In this document: positions 17,372 to 26,551 of the stretch, piece by piece
Layout: each line of letters opens with the position of its first letter
Numbering within the stretch: position 1 is the stretch's first letter
DNA from: SZUA-547 sp963669315
Lineage (GTDB): Bacteria > Pseudomonadota > Alphaproteobacteria > Rhodobacterales > Rhodobacteraceae
Assembly (NCBI GenBank): GCA_963669315.1
Contig: OY770021.1
Span: forward strand, 868,001-932,000
Direction of reading: 5' to 3'
DNA length: 64,000 bases
The notes under the pieces: generated by a model
What the model was told of the DNA's origin: nothing
Seen by the model: the letters and a program-made list of their open reading frames with translations, nothing else
The model's database searches: none
Translations under genes and position numbers: made by a program

Positions 17372-18823
17372 TTACTCCGGCTGGCCGGCGGCGATGTAAG
17401 CCGTCTTGACGGTGGTGTAGAACTCAGCGGCGTAGGACCCCTGCTCGCGCGGGCCGTAGGAGCTTTCGCCGCGTCCGCCGAACGGCACGTGATAGTCGGT
17501 GCCCGCCGTCGGCAGGTTGACCATGACGCAGCCGGTTTTTACGTTGCGGCGGAAATGCGTGGCGCGGGCGAGCGAGCGGGTGACAATGCCGGATGTCAGG
17601 CCGAACCTCGTGTCATTGACCGTGGCCAGCGCCTCGTCATAGGAGCCGACCTTGATGACGCAGGCGATCGGCGCGAACAGCTCTTCGCGGTTCACCTGCA
17701 TGGCGTTGTTGGTGTTGGCGAACACGGCGGGGGACATGTAGTAGCCCTCCGTCGGGCGCTCCAGCCGTTCGCCGCCGCACAGCAACTCACCGCCCTCTGA
17801 CTGGGCGAGGCCGATATTGGAAAGATTGCCCTGAAGCTGATCATCGCTGACGACCGGGCCGATCTGAACGCCCTCGTCGAATGCGTGGCCGACCTTGAAC
17901 GCCTGCACGCCCGCGACCAGTTTCTCGACGAATTGATCGTGAACGGCCTCATGCACGATCAGGCGCGCGGACGCGGTGCATTTCTGCCCGGTGCTGCCGA
18001 ATGCGCCGCCCAACGCCACCGCTACGGCGACATCGAGATCGCCGTCATCCATCACAGCCAGCCCGTTCTTGGAGCCCATCTCCATCTGCACCTTGGTCAG
18101 GTTCTGCACGGCGGCCGCGGCGATGCCTTTGCCGACCGGCACAGACCCGGTAAAGGTGATGGCGTTCACCTTTGGGCTTTCGACCAGACGCTGGCCGATC
18201 CCGCGCCCCGAGCCCATCACCAGGTTGAACAGTCCCTTGGGGAGGTCCTGCTTGGCGATGATTTCGGTAAGCGCCACCGCCGAGGCGGGCGTGACATTGG
18301 CGGGTTTCCAGATCACGGCGTTGCCGAATGCGAGCGCCGGAGCAATTTTCCAGCTCGCCGTGGCGGTGGGGAAGTTCCACGGTGAGATGACGGCGACTAC
18401 GCCTACGGGCTCGCGCCGGATATCAATCTCAATGCCATCGCGCACGCTGTCGGCGTTTTCGCCAATCTGGCGCAGCGTCTCGGCCGCGTAGTAGGTGAAG
18501 AACTGGCCAGAGCGGTAGATTTCGCCCTTGCCCTCGGCGAGCGGCTTGCCTTCCTCGCGAGACAGCAGCGTTCCAAGCTCCTCGGATCGCGCCATTAGCT
18601 CCTGTCCGATCGCCATAAGCGCATTGTAACGACGCTCGATCCCGGCGCGCGCCCACTCGGCCTGCGCCGCCCGCGCGGTATCCAGCGCGGTCTCAAGCTG
18701 GTCAGAACTAGCCTGGGCGTAGAGACCAATCAGATCGGAGACGTCGGACGGGTTCCGGTTCTCGATCTCGCTCTCACCTGCGACCCACTCGCCGCCAATA
18801 TAGTTGAACTTCCGGTCCGTCAT
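17372..18823 (-). CDS. NAD(P)-dependent aldehyde (semialdehyde) dehydrogenase
   Basis: The 483-residue protein has normal length for the aldehyde dehydrogenase superfamily. The cofactor motif PWNFPTATASWKIAPALAFGNAV, the general-base Glu (MEMGSKN) and the nucleophile Cys (GSTGQKCTAS) are intact. Sequence style is nearest to the 2-oxoglutarate-semialdehyde (2,5-dioxovalerate) dehydrogenase group, which ends the hydroxyproline, pentose and glucarate routes, though succinate-semialdehyde activity is possible. It is the first gene of the operon, downstream of a LysR regulator on the same strand, and its product is probably the last carbon step feeding the TCA cycle. Confidence 0.85.
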   Translation of the reverse strand: MTDRKFNYIGGEWVAGESEIENRNPSDVSDLIGLYAQASSDQLETALDTARAAQAEWARAGIERRYNALMAIGQELMARSEELGTLLSREEGKPLAEGKGEIYRSGQFFTYYAAETLRQIGENADSVRDGIEIDIRREPVGVVAVISPWNFPTATASWKIAPALAFGNAVIWKPANVTPASAVALTEIIAKQDLPKGLFNLVMGSGRGIGQRLVESPKVNAITFTGSVPVGKGIAAAAVQNLTKVQMEMGSKNGLAVMDDGDLDVAVAVALGGAFGSTGQKCTASARLIVHEAVHDQFVEKLVAGVQAFKVGHAFDEGVQIGPVVSDDQLQGNLSNIGLAQSEGGELLCGGERLERPTEGYYMSPAVFANTNNAMQVNREELFAPIACVIKVGSYDEALATVNDTRFGLTSGIVTRSLARATHFRRNVKTGCVMVNLPTAGTDYHVPFGGRGESSYGPREQGSYAAEFYTTVKTAYIAAGQPE

Positions 18824-18928
18824 GCCGTCTCTCCGAATGCGCTTTGCGTTTCGGGCGCAAGTGGCCCGCTTGGGGCGGACTAATGCGGCAAGGCATGACT
18901 TCAGTCAATTTTAAAGATTTGAATGTAA

Positions 18929-18945
18929 TTTCAATTATACTGAAA
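18929..18945. promoter_or_regulatory. Candidate LysR operator upstream of the aldehyde dehydrogenase operon
   Basis: An inverted repeat TTTCA-N7-TGAAA lies in an AT-rich stretch about 105 bases upstream of the dehydrogenase start and downstream of the LysR gene. The T-N11-A form fits LysR-type boxes. Assignment to the adjacent LysR protein is inference. Confidence 0.4.
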
Positions 18946-19067
18946 TGTTTGCGCTGTTAGCGAGCGCCGAAACGCTTAAGCGACAATTTTGGACCCGCCC
19001 ATCGGTGACAAAATTGAGCGCGTTTGCGCAGCGATTTAAACGGCGTCAGTCAACTCACGAACTTGGG

Positions 19068-19949
19068 CTACCAACTGGCGGTGATCTCTCGAGCCGCGTG
19101 ACGAACGGCGACTTCGAAACTCTGGGCGGCGGGCGAGAGCGCGTCATTGGCACGGCGGATGATGTCGACGCGACGCCGAGCTGTCGGATCCGCGACAGGT
19201 AAGAATACGAGCCCGGTGTCATCATTTGTAATGGATAGTCGCGGGAGTACGCTGATACCAACTCCTGCCTGGACAAACGCAAGAATTGACGACGTATTGC
19301 GCGCCATCAATTGCGACCGATCGAAGATGCCTTGAAATGTCTCATCGGCGATCCTGCCACAAATTGCGTTGGCTATAAACGGCCACGGCGCTAGCGCGCT
19401 CCACTCGATGGGAGCGCTTTCGGAGGCGAGTGGATGATCTGCGCGGCAGACTACACCGAAGGCATCGGAAAACAGTTCTTCCCGTTCGAACCCAGCATTC
19501 TCTCCTGTCGCGAGACCAAGTTCGACGCGCTCTCTCTCCAGCTCTCTGAGCACCCCGACAGAGTCCATATCACGAATGTCGACATGCACGCCGGGTCGAT
19601 CACAAAGGTAGTCGCGCACCACATCAGGTAAGATCGCCTTGGCGACCGAGGGCACGGCCGCTACCCGCACAAATCCGGATTCCGAACGAGCAAAACTTTC
19701 GATCGCGGAAGTGGCGCGGTCGAAGTGATCCAATTCGCGCGACGCCTCACGAAGCGCAAAGCGGCCGAGCGCGGTGAGCTTGCTCTTGCGCTCCGAAGCA
19801 AACAACGGCGCGCCTAGATGCGCCTCAAACTGCTTGAGCATCATGGAGACCGCAGAAGGAGTTCGGCCGAGCTTGTCGGCCGCATCCACCAGATTGCCGC
19901 TGCGCGCTACGACGGCGAAGCATCGCAACATTTCGATTTTAATTGCCAT
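19068..19949 (-). CDS. LysR-type transcriptional regulator
   Basis: The 293-residue protein has an N-terminal helix-turn-helix (MLRCFAVVARSGNLVDAADKLGRTPSAVSMMLKQFEAHLG) and a periplasmic-binding-protein-like effector domain (residues 90-290), normal for LysR. It is in the same direction as, and 245 bases upstream of, the aldehyde dehydrogenase gene, so it probably controls that operon. The small effector pocket cannot be matched to a ligand by eye. Confidence 0.9.
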   Translation of the reverse strand: MAIKIEMLRCFAVVARSGNLVDAADKLGRTPSAVSMMLKQFEAHLGAPLFASERKSKLTALGRFALREASRELDHFDRATSAIESFARSESGFVRVAAVPSVAKAILPDVVRDYLCDRPGVHVDIRDMDSVGVLRELERERVELGLATGENAGFEREELFSDAFGVVCRADHPLASESAPIEWSALAPWPFIANAICGRIADETFQGIFDRSQLMARNTSSILAFVQAGVGISVLPRLSITNDDTGLVFLPVADPTARRRVDIIRRANDALSPAAQSFEVAVRHAAREITASW

Positions 19950-20208
19950 ATTTCAGAATCTCTTATGTCAACGATGGAAACTTAAGAAATACTGTCTTTC
20001 CGTCTCGTGTCTATAGTCTGGCTGACGTTCACTCCATATGCAGCGCGACCTACTCGCGAACTCGTACATTGATACTGTATGCATGTTCAGCCGGAGCGCG
20101 ATTGTCCGCCCCATCGGGCGAGCCTGTCTCGTGTAATCACGATAAACGTATAGCGGCCCTCGATGCTGATTCCCGGCGGCATTCGATTGTGAGTCCGAGC
20201 TAGGCCGG
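19950..20208. other. Intergenic region between LysR and MFS genes
   Basis: About 260 bases without a credible gene. It holds the promoter side of the LysR gene and the 3' flank of the MFS gene, both on the minus strand. No clear terminator hairpin was seen. Confidence 0.35.
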
Positions 20209-21465
20209 TCATTTGTCAGATGCCGGGTCGTTGCGGTGAGGCGCCAGCTCGATGGCGTGGGGCGCCTGAGCGCTGACTATCTGATAGGGTTCCTGCTCTT
20301 CTTCGGGTGTGGGCTCGCGTCTTGTAAGCCGATACGCGACGAAGGCGCCGTACAGGGTCGCGGTTGCTATCGCCACATACATGAACGCGTGCGGCCCGGA
20401 GACTTGAGTCAGGATTGTCGCCAGCCCCGGCAGAACGATTCCTGACGCTGACCAGACCACCATCAGAGTGCTGGAAACGGAGACGTAGTGTCGCGGGTCG
20501 GCCCGATCATTCGTATGAGCGTTCGCAATCGCGTAGATCGACTCCGTAGCTCCGCTCCAGACTGCAAATACTAGGATCAGCCACATGAATGGCGCTCCCG
20601 TCATCTGAGTGGCGATCCCAGCACTGACAACGACGATCATGGACGCCGCTATCAGAACATAGCGCCGGTCCGTGTGGTCGGATATCACGCCGAGCGGGAA
20701 CTGAACGCCGATCATGCCAAACTGCATGAGAAACATTAGAAGGGCGATGTCGTCCTGGGAGTATTTCTCGGCCGCCGCATAGATTGGCGCGAAGCCCTGC
20801 GCCAACATCGTGAGCCCGCCAACGGTGAGCAGCCCGATCAATCCGACAGGCGCTGTTCTCCACACTGCGCGGATCGCGATCGACACGTTCTCTGGCGGAG
20901 GTGGGGTACGCAGTCGAGTCAGACTCACGGGTAAAATTGCGAGCGTCACAAAGAATATGCTGAGGAGCGGCCCCTCCACGCTATCAAGTGAAACAAATGA
21001 CAAGAGGTATCCGCCGACGCCAAGGGCGAAAACGTAAGTCATGTAGAACACGGCGATAGCCCTGCCTCGCGACTCGTTATCGCAAACGTCGTTGAGCCAA
21101 CTCTGGCTGACGATGAACATACCGGTTACGGCTAATCCATAAAGCGACCGCGAAATCACCCACAATATGGGCGTGGTTCCGAGCGCGATCAGAAGGACTG
21201 AGAGGGTCACCATTGCGGCGAGCGTCGCAAACACCCGCGCGTGGCCGACGCGTCGCACCACGCGGCCAACCGAAAGACAGCCGGTCAGTGAACCTACGGA
21301 GAGCGCCGTGAGAATCGCGCCTGCAACCCATGGTTCGAATCCGTCGAATGCAAGCTTCACCGGGACGTATGCGAACAGGAGGCCGTTGCAAACGCCGAGC
21401 AACCCCATGGATAGAATGATGCTGCTAACAGCTAGCGTGGGCGAAGATGTGCGTACGTCACTCAC
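20209..21465 (-). CDS. MFS transporter, YcaD-like
   Basis: The 418-residue protein has 12 membrane segments, an MFS motif-A type loop (GRVVRRVGHARVF) after segment 2 and a second loop (GVISDHTDRRYVL) after segment 8. Overall pattern (SQSWLNDVCDNESRGRAIAVFYM in segment 4-5) matches the YcaD/UMF1-like branch of unknown substrate. The hydrophilic C-terminal tail (EEEQEPYQIV) is usual for that group. It is upstream of nothing obvious on its strand; the formate dehydrogenase operon ends 200 bases away on the same strand and could read into it. Confidence 0.75.
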   Translation of the reverse strand: MSDVRTSSPTLAVSSIILSMGLLGVCNGLLFAYVPVKLAFDGFEPWVAGAILTALSVGSLTGCLSVGRVVRRVGHARVFATLAAMVTLSVLLIALGTTPILWVISRSLYGLAVTGMFIVSQSWLNDVCDNESRGRAIAVFYMTYVFALGVGGYLLSFVSLDSVEGPLLSIFFVTLAILPVSLTRLRTPPPPENVSIAIRAVWRTAPVGLIGLLTVGGLTMLAQGFAPIYAAAEKYSQDDIALLMFLMQFGMIGVQFPLGVISDHTDRRYVLIAASMIVVVSAGIATQMTGAPFMWLILVFAVWSGATESIYAIANAHTNDRADPRHYVSVSSTLMVVWSASGIVLPGLATILTQVSGPHAFMYVAIATATLYGAFVAYRLTRREPTPEEEQEPYQIVSAQAPHAIELAPHRNDPASDK

Positions 21466-21665
21466 AGCAAGCCCCGAATTTTCTCACATGCGATCTAGGT
21501 GATGGGTTTTCAGTAGTCCGAACCTCCGCAAGTAGAAAAGCGTCGATATGTACGTATCCGCGAGACATTTTCATTGAGCCCCATCACGCAGCAGAAAGAA
21601 GTCAAAGGGAGTTGGAAGAAATTGATCGAATCCCGGTATGATGACAGTGTTCCGACCAAAGCCGC

Positions 21666-24512
21666 TTAAAATGACTTCAGCCGTTCGAGAGTCTTTCGAC
21701 ATTCGTTAGTCAGCCAGGACAGAAGCCCTTCATTGGAAATGTTCAAGTCGGAATTGTCCGCCCTTTCCACCCGACAGGCTGAGAACTTGAACTCCGGGAT
21801 CTTGCCGTAGGGGTCGAGTTGCGGATTGGTCAGCGTGTTCGCCGCAGCCTCCACATAGGCGAATGGCATGAACACCATATCCTCGGCCACCGCCCGGTCC
21901 GCCCGCGCCGCCGTCTCGATGACGCCGCGCCGTGTCGTCAGGCGGATCGCCTCGCCCGGTTGGATGCCCATCTTCCGCAGCGTTTTCGGATTGAGGGAGG
22001 CGTGCGCCTCCGGCTCCAGCGCGTCCAGCGCGCCGGACCGGCGGGTCATGGAGCCTGTGTGCCAATGCTCCAGCTGCCGCCCGGTGGTCAGGATGAAGGG
22101 ATACTCCTCATCCGGCGCCTCGGCGGGCGGTGTCACATTGGCGGGCGTCAGCTTCGCCCGGCCGCCCGGCCGCGGGAAGCCGTCGCCGAACACGATCGGC
22201 TGGCCGGGATCATCGGGCGAGAGCGAGGGATAGGTGACGGCGTTCTCGCGCTCCAGCCGCTCCCAAGTGATGTTGTCGAGCGAGTTCATCGAGCGCTTCA
22301 TCTCGGCGAAGACCTCGGAGGGATGGCTGTACGCCCAGCCGAGGCCGAGCCGTTCGCCCATCTCGACCAGGATCTGCCAATCCTCGCGCGCTTCGCCGGG
22401 CGGGTTCAGCGCCTTGCGACCCATCTGCACTTGCCGGTTGGTGTTGGTGACCGTGCCGTTCTTCTCCGGCCAGGCGGAGGCGGGCAGGATCACATCCGCG
22501 AAGTTCGCCGTCTCGGTCAGGAAGATGTCCTGCACCACCAGATGCTCCAGCTTCGCGAGCGCGTCGCGGGCGTGCTCCACATCCGGATCAGACATGGCCG
22601 GGTTTTCACCCTGAACGAACATGCCCTTGATGTCGCCCGCGTAGATCGCATCGATGATCTCGACCACGGTCAGGCCCGGCGTGTCATCGACCTCCTCGCC
22701 CCAGATGTCGCGAAACAACTCTCGCACGGATCCGGCGGCGACGGACTGGTAGTCCGGCAGGAACATCGGGATCAGACCCGCATCCGAGGCGCCCTGCACG
22801 TTGTTCTGACCCCTGAGCGGATGCAGCCCGGTTCCCGGCCGCCCGATATGACCGCAGAGAAGCGCCAGAGAGATCAGGCAGCGCGTGTTATCCGTCCCGT
22901 GGATATGCTGGCTGACCCCCATGCCCCAGAAGATCATTCCGGCCTTGGCGCCGGCGAAATCGCGGGCGACCGCGCGCAAAGTCTCGGCGGGGATGCCGCA
23001 GATCTTCTCCATCTTCTCGGGCGGGAATCCGGCGATATGCGCCTTGAACGCGTCGAAGCCCTCGGCGAAGGCGTCCAGATACTGCCGGTCGTAGAGATCT
23101 TCCTCGACAATCACATGGCAGAGCGCGTTCAGGAGGGCGACGTCCGAGCCCGGCCTGAACTGCAACCGGTGCGTCGCATGGCGGCCAAGACCGACACCGC
23201 GCGGATCCACGACGATCAAATTGCCGCCCCGCTTGGCGAACTGCTTGAAATAGGTCGCCGCGACCGGGTGGTTCTCGATCGGATTGCAACCAATCACGAT
23301 GGCGCAATCGGCATTCTCGATCTCGTTGAACGTCGCCGTGACCGCGCCCGACCCGACATTTTCGATCAGCCCCGCGACCGAGCTGGCGTGGCAAAGCCTG
23401 GTGCAGTGATCGACATTGTTGTGCCCGAACCCCGTGCGGATCAGCTTCTGAAAGAGATAGGCTTCCTCATTCGAGCATTTTGCCGAGCCGAACCCGGCGA
23501 CGGATTTTCCACCATGCGTATCGCGCAGCTTCGCCAGACCGCCAGCGGCGGCGTCCAGCGCTTCGTCCCAGCTCGCCTCCCTGAAATGGCTCAGCGGATT
23601 GGCGGGATCGACATTCAGGTCCTTGGCGGGCGCGTCCTCGCGCCGGATCAGCGGCTTGGTCAGCCGGTGAGGATGGGCGACATAGTCAAAGCCGAACCGT
23701 CCCTTCACACAAAGCCGGTTCTCATTCGCCGGGCCGTCGAGCCCATCGACCCGCGCGATCCGGTCATCCTTGATCTTGAAGCTCAGCTGGCAACCAACGC
23801 CGCAATAGGGGCAAACGCTGTGAACTTCGCGGTCGAAATCGGCGCTGTCGCCCCTGCCCGCCTTATCCAGAATGGTTGCGGGCATCAGGGCGCCGGTCGG
23901 ACAGGCCTGCACGCACTCGCCGCAGGCGACGCAAGTGCTGGCGCCCATCGGGTCGTTGAAATCGAACACGATTTTCGCGTCATGGCCGCGGCCCGCCATG
24001 CCGATAACATCGTTGACCTGCACCTCGCGGCAGGCCCGGACGCAAAGATTGCAATGGATGCAGGCGTCCAGATTGACCTGCATCGCGACATGGGAATCGT
24101 CCAGCAGCGGAACGCGATCCGTCTCGATCGCCGGAAAGCGGCTTTCACTGACGCCGGTCGCCTCCGCCATGTCCCAGAGATGCGAGGACCGGTCATGCGC
24201 TTCCCTCCGCGCAGGCTGATCGGCCAGCAACAACTCCATCACCATGGCCCGCGATTTCTCGGCGCGCTCGGAGGTGGTGTTGACCACCATGCCGTCGGCA
24301 GGCGTGCGGATGCAGGACGCGGCGAGTGCGCGCTCCCCCTCCACCTCCACCATGCAGGCCCGGCAATTGCCATCCGCGCGATACCCCGGCGCATCTTTGT
24401 GACAGAGATGCGGGATCGCCACGCCCTCGCGTTTGGCGACGGCCCAGATGCTCTCACCCGGCTCCGCCGAGACGGCGCGTCCGTCGAGAGTGAAGGTGAT
24501 TTTATCGGACAT
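21666..24512 (-). CDS. fdsA: NAD-dependent formate dehydrogenase, molybdenum subunit
   Basis: The 948-residue catalytic subunit oxidises formate to CO2 at a bis-molybdopterin guanine dinucleotide centre. The order is: N-terminal 2Fe-2S ferredoxin domain (GNCRACMVEVEG), His-Cys 4Fe-4S region, two 4Fe-4S clusters (CIHCNLCVRACREVQ and CVACGECVQACPTGAL), the proximal cluster (CPYCGVGC) and then the molybdopterin domains. The Mo ligand is cysteine (VDHCTRLCH), not selenocysteine, as in FdsA of Cupriavidus and Rhodobacter. I start it at 24512 because this ATG shares one base with the stop of the upstream gene (TGATG) and has a GAGGAGGT site; the longer upstream frame is antisense-like. The usual fdhD and fdsD genes are not adjacent. 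Confidence 0.95.
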   Translation of the reverse strand: MSDKITFTLDGRAVSAEPGESIWAVAKREGVAIPHLCHKDAPGYRADGNCRACMVEVEGERALAASCIRTPADGMVVNTTSERAEKSRAMVMELLLADQPARREAHDRSSHLWDMAEATGVSESRFPAIETDRVPLLDDSHVAMQVNLDACIHCNLCVRACREVQVNDVIGMAGRGHDAKIVFDFNDPMGASTCVACGECVQACPTGALMPATILDKAGRGDSADFDREVHSVCPYCGVGCQLSFKIKDDRIARVDGLDGPANENRLCVKGRFGFDYVAHPHRLTKPLIRREDAPAKDLNVDPANPLSHFREASWDEALDAAAGGLAKLRDTHGGKSVAGFGSAKCSNEEAYLFQKLIRTGFGHNNVDHCTRLCHASSVAGLIENVGSGAVTATFNEIENADCAIVIGCNPIENHPVAATYFKQFAKRGGNLIVVDPRGVGLGRHATHRLQFRPGSDVALLNALCHVIVEEDLYDRQYLDAFAEGFDAFKAHIAGFPPEKMEKICGIPAETLRAVARDFAGAKAGMIFWGMGVSQHIHGTDNTRCLISLALLCGHIGRPGTGLHPLRGQNNVQGASDAGLIPMFLPDYQSVAAGSVRELFRDIWGEEVDDTPGLTVVEIIDAIYAGDIKGMFVQGENPAMSDPDVEHARDALAKLEHLVVQDIFLTETANFADVILPASAWPEKNGTVTNTNRQVQMGRKALNPPGEAREDWQILVEMGERLGLGWAYSHPSEVFAEMKRSMNSLDNITWERLERENAVTYPSLSPDDPGQPIVFGDGFPRPGGRAKLTPANVTPPAEAPDEEYPFILTTGRQLEHWHTGSMTRRSGALDALEPEAHASLNPKTLRKMGIQPGEAIRLTTRRGVIETAARADRAVAEDMVFMPFAYVEAAANTLTNPQLDPYGKIPEFKFSACRVERADNSDLNISNEGLLSWLTNECRKTLERLKSF

Positions 24513-26209
24513 CACACCTCCTCCCCGAAGTGCTTCATCGTCAGCCGGATTGGATTTGGCGCAGCCTGGCCGAGCCCGCAGATGGAGGCGTCCTCCATCA
24601 CCTCGCACAGCTCTTCCAGCAGGCCTTTATCCCACCGGTCCTCCTGCATCAGCTTCACCGCCTTCTCGCAACCGACCCGGCAGGGCGTGCACTGGCCGCA
24701 GCTTTCATCCTCGAAGAAACGCAACATGTTGAGCGCCGCCGCCTTCGCGCTGTCCTTGTCCGACAGCACCACCACCGCGGCCGAACCGATGAACGTCCCA
24801 TGCGGCTGCAGCGTGTCGAAATCCAGCGGAATGTCGTCCATCGAGGCGGGCAAAAGGCCAGAGGACGGCCCGCCCGGCTGATAGGCCTTGAATTCGTGCC
24901 CATCCAGCATCCCGCCCGCAGCCTCGATCACATCCAAGATTGTCGAACCCGCTGGCAACAGGTGGACGCCGGGCGCCTTGACCCGGCCCGAGACAGAGTA
25001 GGAGCGCAAACCCTTGCGTCCGTTCTTCTCGACCGCGTTCAGTACCTCCGGCCCTTCACGGCAGATGCGCGCGACCCAGTGCAGAGTCTCCACATTGTGC
25101 ACCAGCGTCGGCCGCCCGAAGACGCCCAGCTCGGCGACAAAGGGCGGGCGATGGCGTGGCAGCCCGCGCTTGCCCTCGATCGACTCGATCATCGCGCTTT
25201 CCTCGCCGCAGATATAGGCGCCGGCGCCGCGACGGAGATCAATAAAACCTTCAGCAACGATCCCGGCGCCCTCAAGCGCGGCGATCTCGCGACGCAGGAT
25301 CTCCAGCACCGCCGGATATTCGTCCCGCATGTAGATGAAGCAGGTCTCCGCCTCGACCGCCCATGCGGCGATCAGCATTCCCTCCAGAAAGAGATGCGGC
25401 TCACGCTCCAGATAATACCGGTCCTTGAATGTGCCGGGCTCGCCTTCATCCCCGTTGACCGCCAGATAGCGCGGACCGGGATAGGAGCGCACGAAGGACC
25501 ATTTGCGTCCTGACGGAAACCCGGCGCCGCCCAGACCGCGCAGGCCGGAAGCGAGGATCGCGTCTTGCACTTCATCCGGAGTACGACCGCCGTCTCGCAG
25601 GCTTTGCAGGGCTTCGCACCCGCCCGCGGCGCGATAGTCGCCCAGCGCCTGATAATCAGAGATATGCGCATGGGTGTCGCCAGCCTCGATCGTCTCCGCC
25701 ACCTTCTCAGGCGTTGCGTGGTCGATATGGTTGTGGCCAAGCTCCAGCGCCGGCGCGGTATCGCAGCGTCCCATGCAGGGCGCGCGCACCACGCGAACTT
25801 CACCGCCGCCATTGTATTTGGCCGCAAGCGTTTTCATCAGCTCGGCGGACCCGGCCAACTCACAGGACAGGCTGTCGCAAACCCGGATCGTCAGCGCAGG
25901 CGGAGCGGCCTCACCCTCTTTGACCACGTCGAAATGGGCGTAGAAGCTCGCGACCTCATAAACCTCGGCCTGCGCCAGCTTCATCTCTTCGGCCAGCGCG
26001 CGCAGATGCGCCGCCGAAAGATGGCCGTACCGATCCTGAATGAGATGCAGATGCTCGATCAGCAGGTCGCGACGACGCGGCCGGTCGCCCAAAAGCGCCC
26101 GCACTTCCTCAACCGCCGTATCATCCAGCTGGCGGCCTTTTGGCGTGTGACGGCCCTTGCCGCGCCCGGATTTCCAGACGCCCTTACTTTCATGAAGAGC
26201 CATGCCCAT
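24512..26209 (-). CDS. fdsB: Formate dehydrogenase diaphorase subunit, fused FdsG-FdsB
   Basis: One 565-residue polypeptide joins two modules that are usually separate. Residues about 25-165 are NuoE/FdsG-like (thioredoxin-like 2Fe-2S domain: RVCDSLSCELAG and RAPCMGRC). Residues about 190-560 are NuoF/FdsB-like with the FMN site GLRGLGGAGFPSGRKW, the NADH-binding GDEGEPGTFKDR and ICGEESAMIESIEG, and the C-terminal 4Fe-4S motif SCGQCTPCRVGC with ASICGLGQ. It passes electrons from FdsA to NAD+. Start at 26209 follows a GGAGAGGA site. The fusion is known in some alphaproteobacteria; I am confident of it because no stop interrupts the junction. Confidence 0.95.
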   Translation of the reverse strand: MGMALHESKGVWKSGRGKGRHTPKGRQLDDTAVEEVRALLGDRPRRRDLLIEHLHLIQDRYGHLSAAHLRALAEEMKLAQAEVYEVASFYAHFDVVKEGEAAPPALTIRVCDSLSCELAGSAELMKTLAAKYNGGGEVRVVRAPCMGRCDTAPALELGHNHIDHATPEKVAETIEAGDTHAHISDYQALGDYRAAGGCEALQSLRDGGRTPDEVQDAILASGLRGLGGAGFPSGRKWSFVRSYPGPRYLAVNGDEGEPGTFKDRYYLEREPHLFLEGMLIAAWAVEAETCFIYMRDEYPAVLEILRREIAALEGAGIVAEGFIDLRRGAGAYICGEESAMIESIEGKRGLPRHRPPFVAELGVFGRPTLVHNVETLHWVARICREGPEVLNAVEKNGRKGLRSYSVSGRVKAPGVHLLPAGSTILDVIEAAGGMLDGHEFKAYQPGGPSSGLLPASMDDIPLDFDTLQPHGTFIGSAAVVVLSDKDSAKAAALNMLRFFEDESCGQCTPCRVGCEKAVKLMQEDRWDKGLLEELCEVMEDASICGLGQAAPNPIRLTMKHFGEEV

Positions 26210-26551
26210 CCGAGATCCTCTCCGGCTTCCCTGCTACAGGCAGGATTCGGGTACTCGAGCTCTTATCGACCTCTGAGCTCAAGCCTCCCCATAGGCGCGA
26301 AAAACTGCCCTATCGACCAACTTCAATCAATCTCATATTTATTTAATTGGTTTCAGAAAAATTTAAGTTCTTGCGGAATTAGAAGAGAGGTCGAGATCGA
26401 ACTCTCAAACCCCTAAGCTATGCCAGTGGGCGAAACGGCTGATATCCGATTTGGCTCAGGACCTATCACCTGACCAAACGAACCAGATGACTGCTTTGTC
26501 CGGAGGCTGTGTGGAAACTTGTTTCCGCTATCGGTGAGTTGGGCTTTCGAG
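26210..26551. promoter_or_regulatory. Upstream region of the formate dehydrogenase operon, cut by IS6
   Basis: About 340 gene-free bases upstream of fdsB-fdsA, including an AT-rich stretch near 26330-26375 that is the likely promoter. The word GGCTGTGTGGAAAC near 26505 resembles the IS1182 terminus seen near 55180 and may be transposon debris. The region ends abruptly at the IS6 left end, so distal control sites or a regulator gene may have been lost. Confidence 0.45.

Noticed and set aside
23380..23420. Possible selenocysteine site in formate dehydrogenase
   Set aside because: The Mo-ligand codon encodes Cys (VDHCTRLCH) and there is no in-frame TGA at that position, so no selenocysteine insertion is needed.
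21819..24881. A 1,020-residue plus-strand open frame opposite fdsA
   Set aside because: It is an antisense shadow of a high-GC gene: Arg/Gly/His-rich, no family motifs, and the minus-strand frame is a complete molybdoenzyme.
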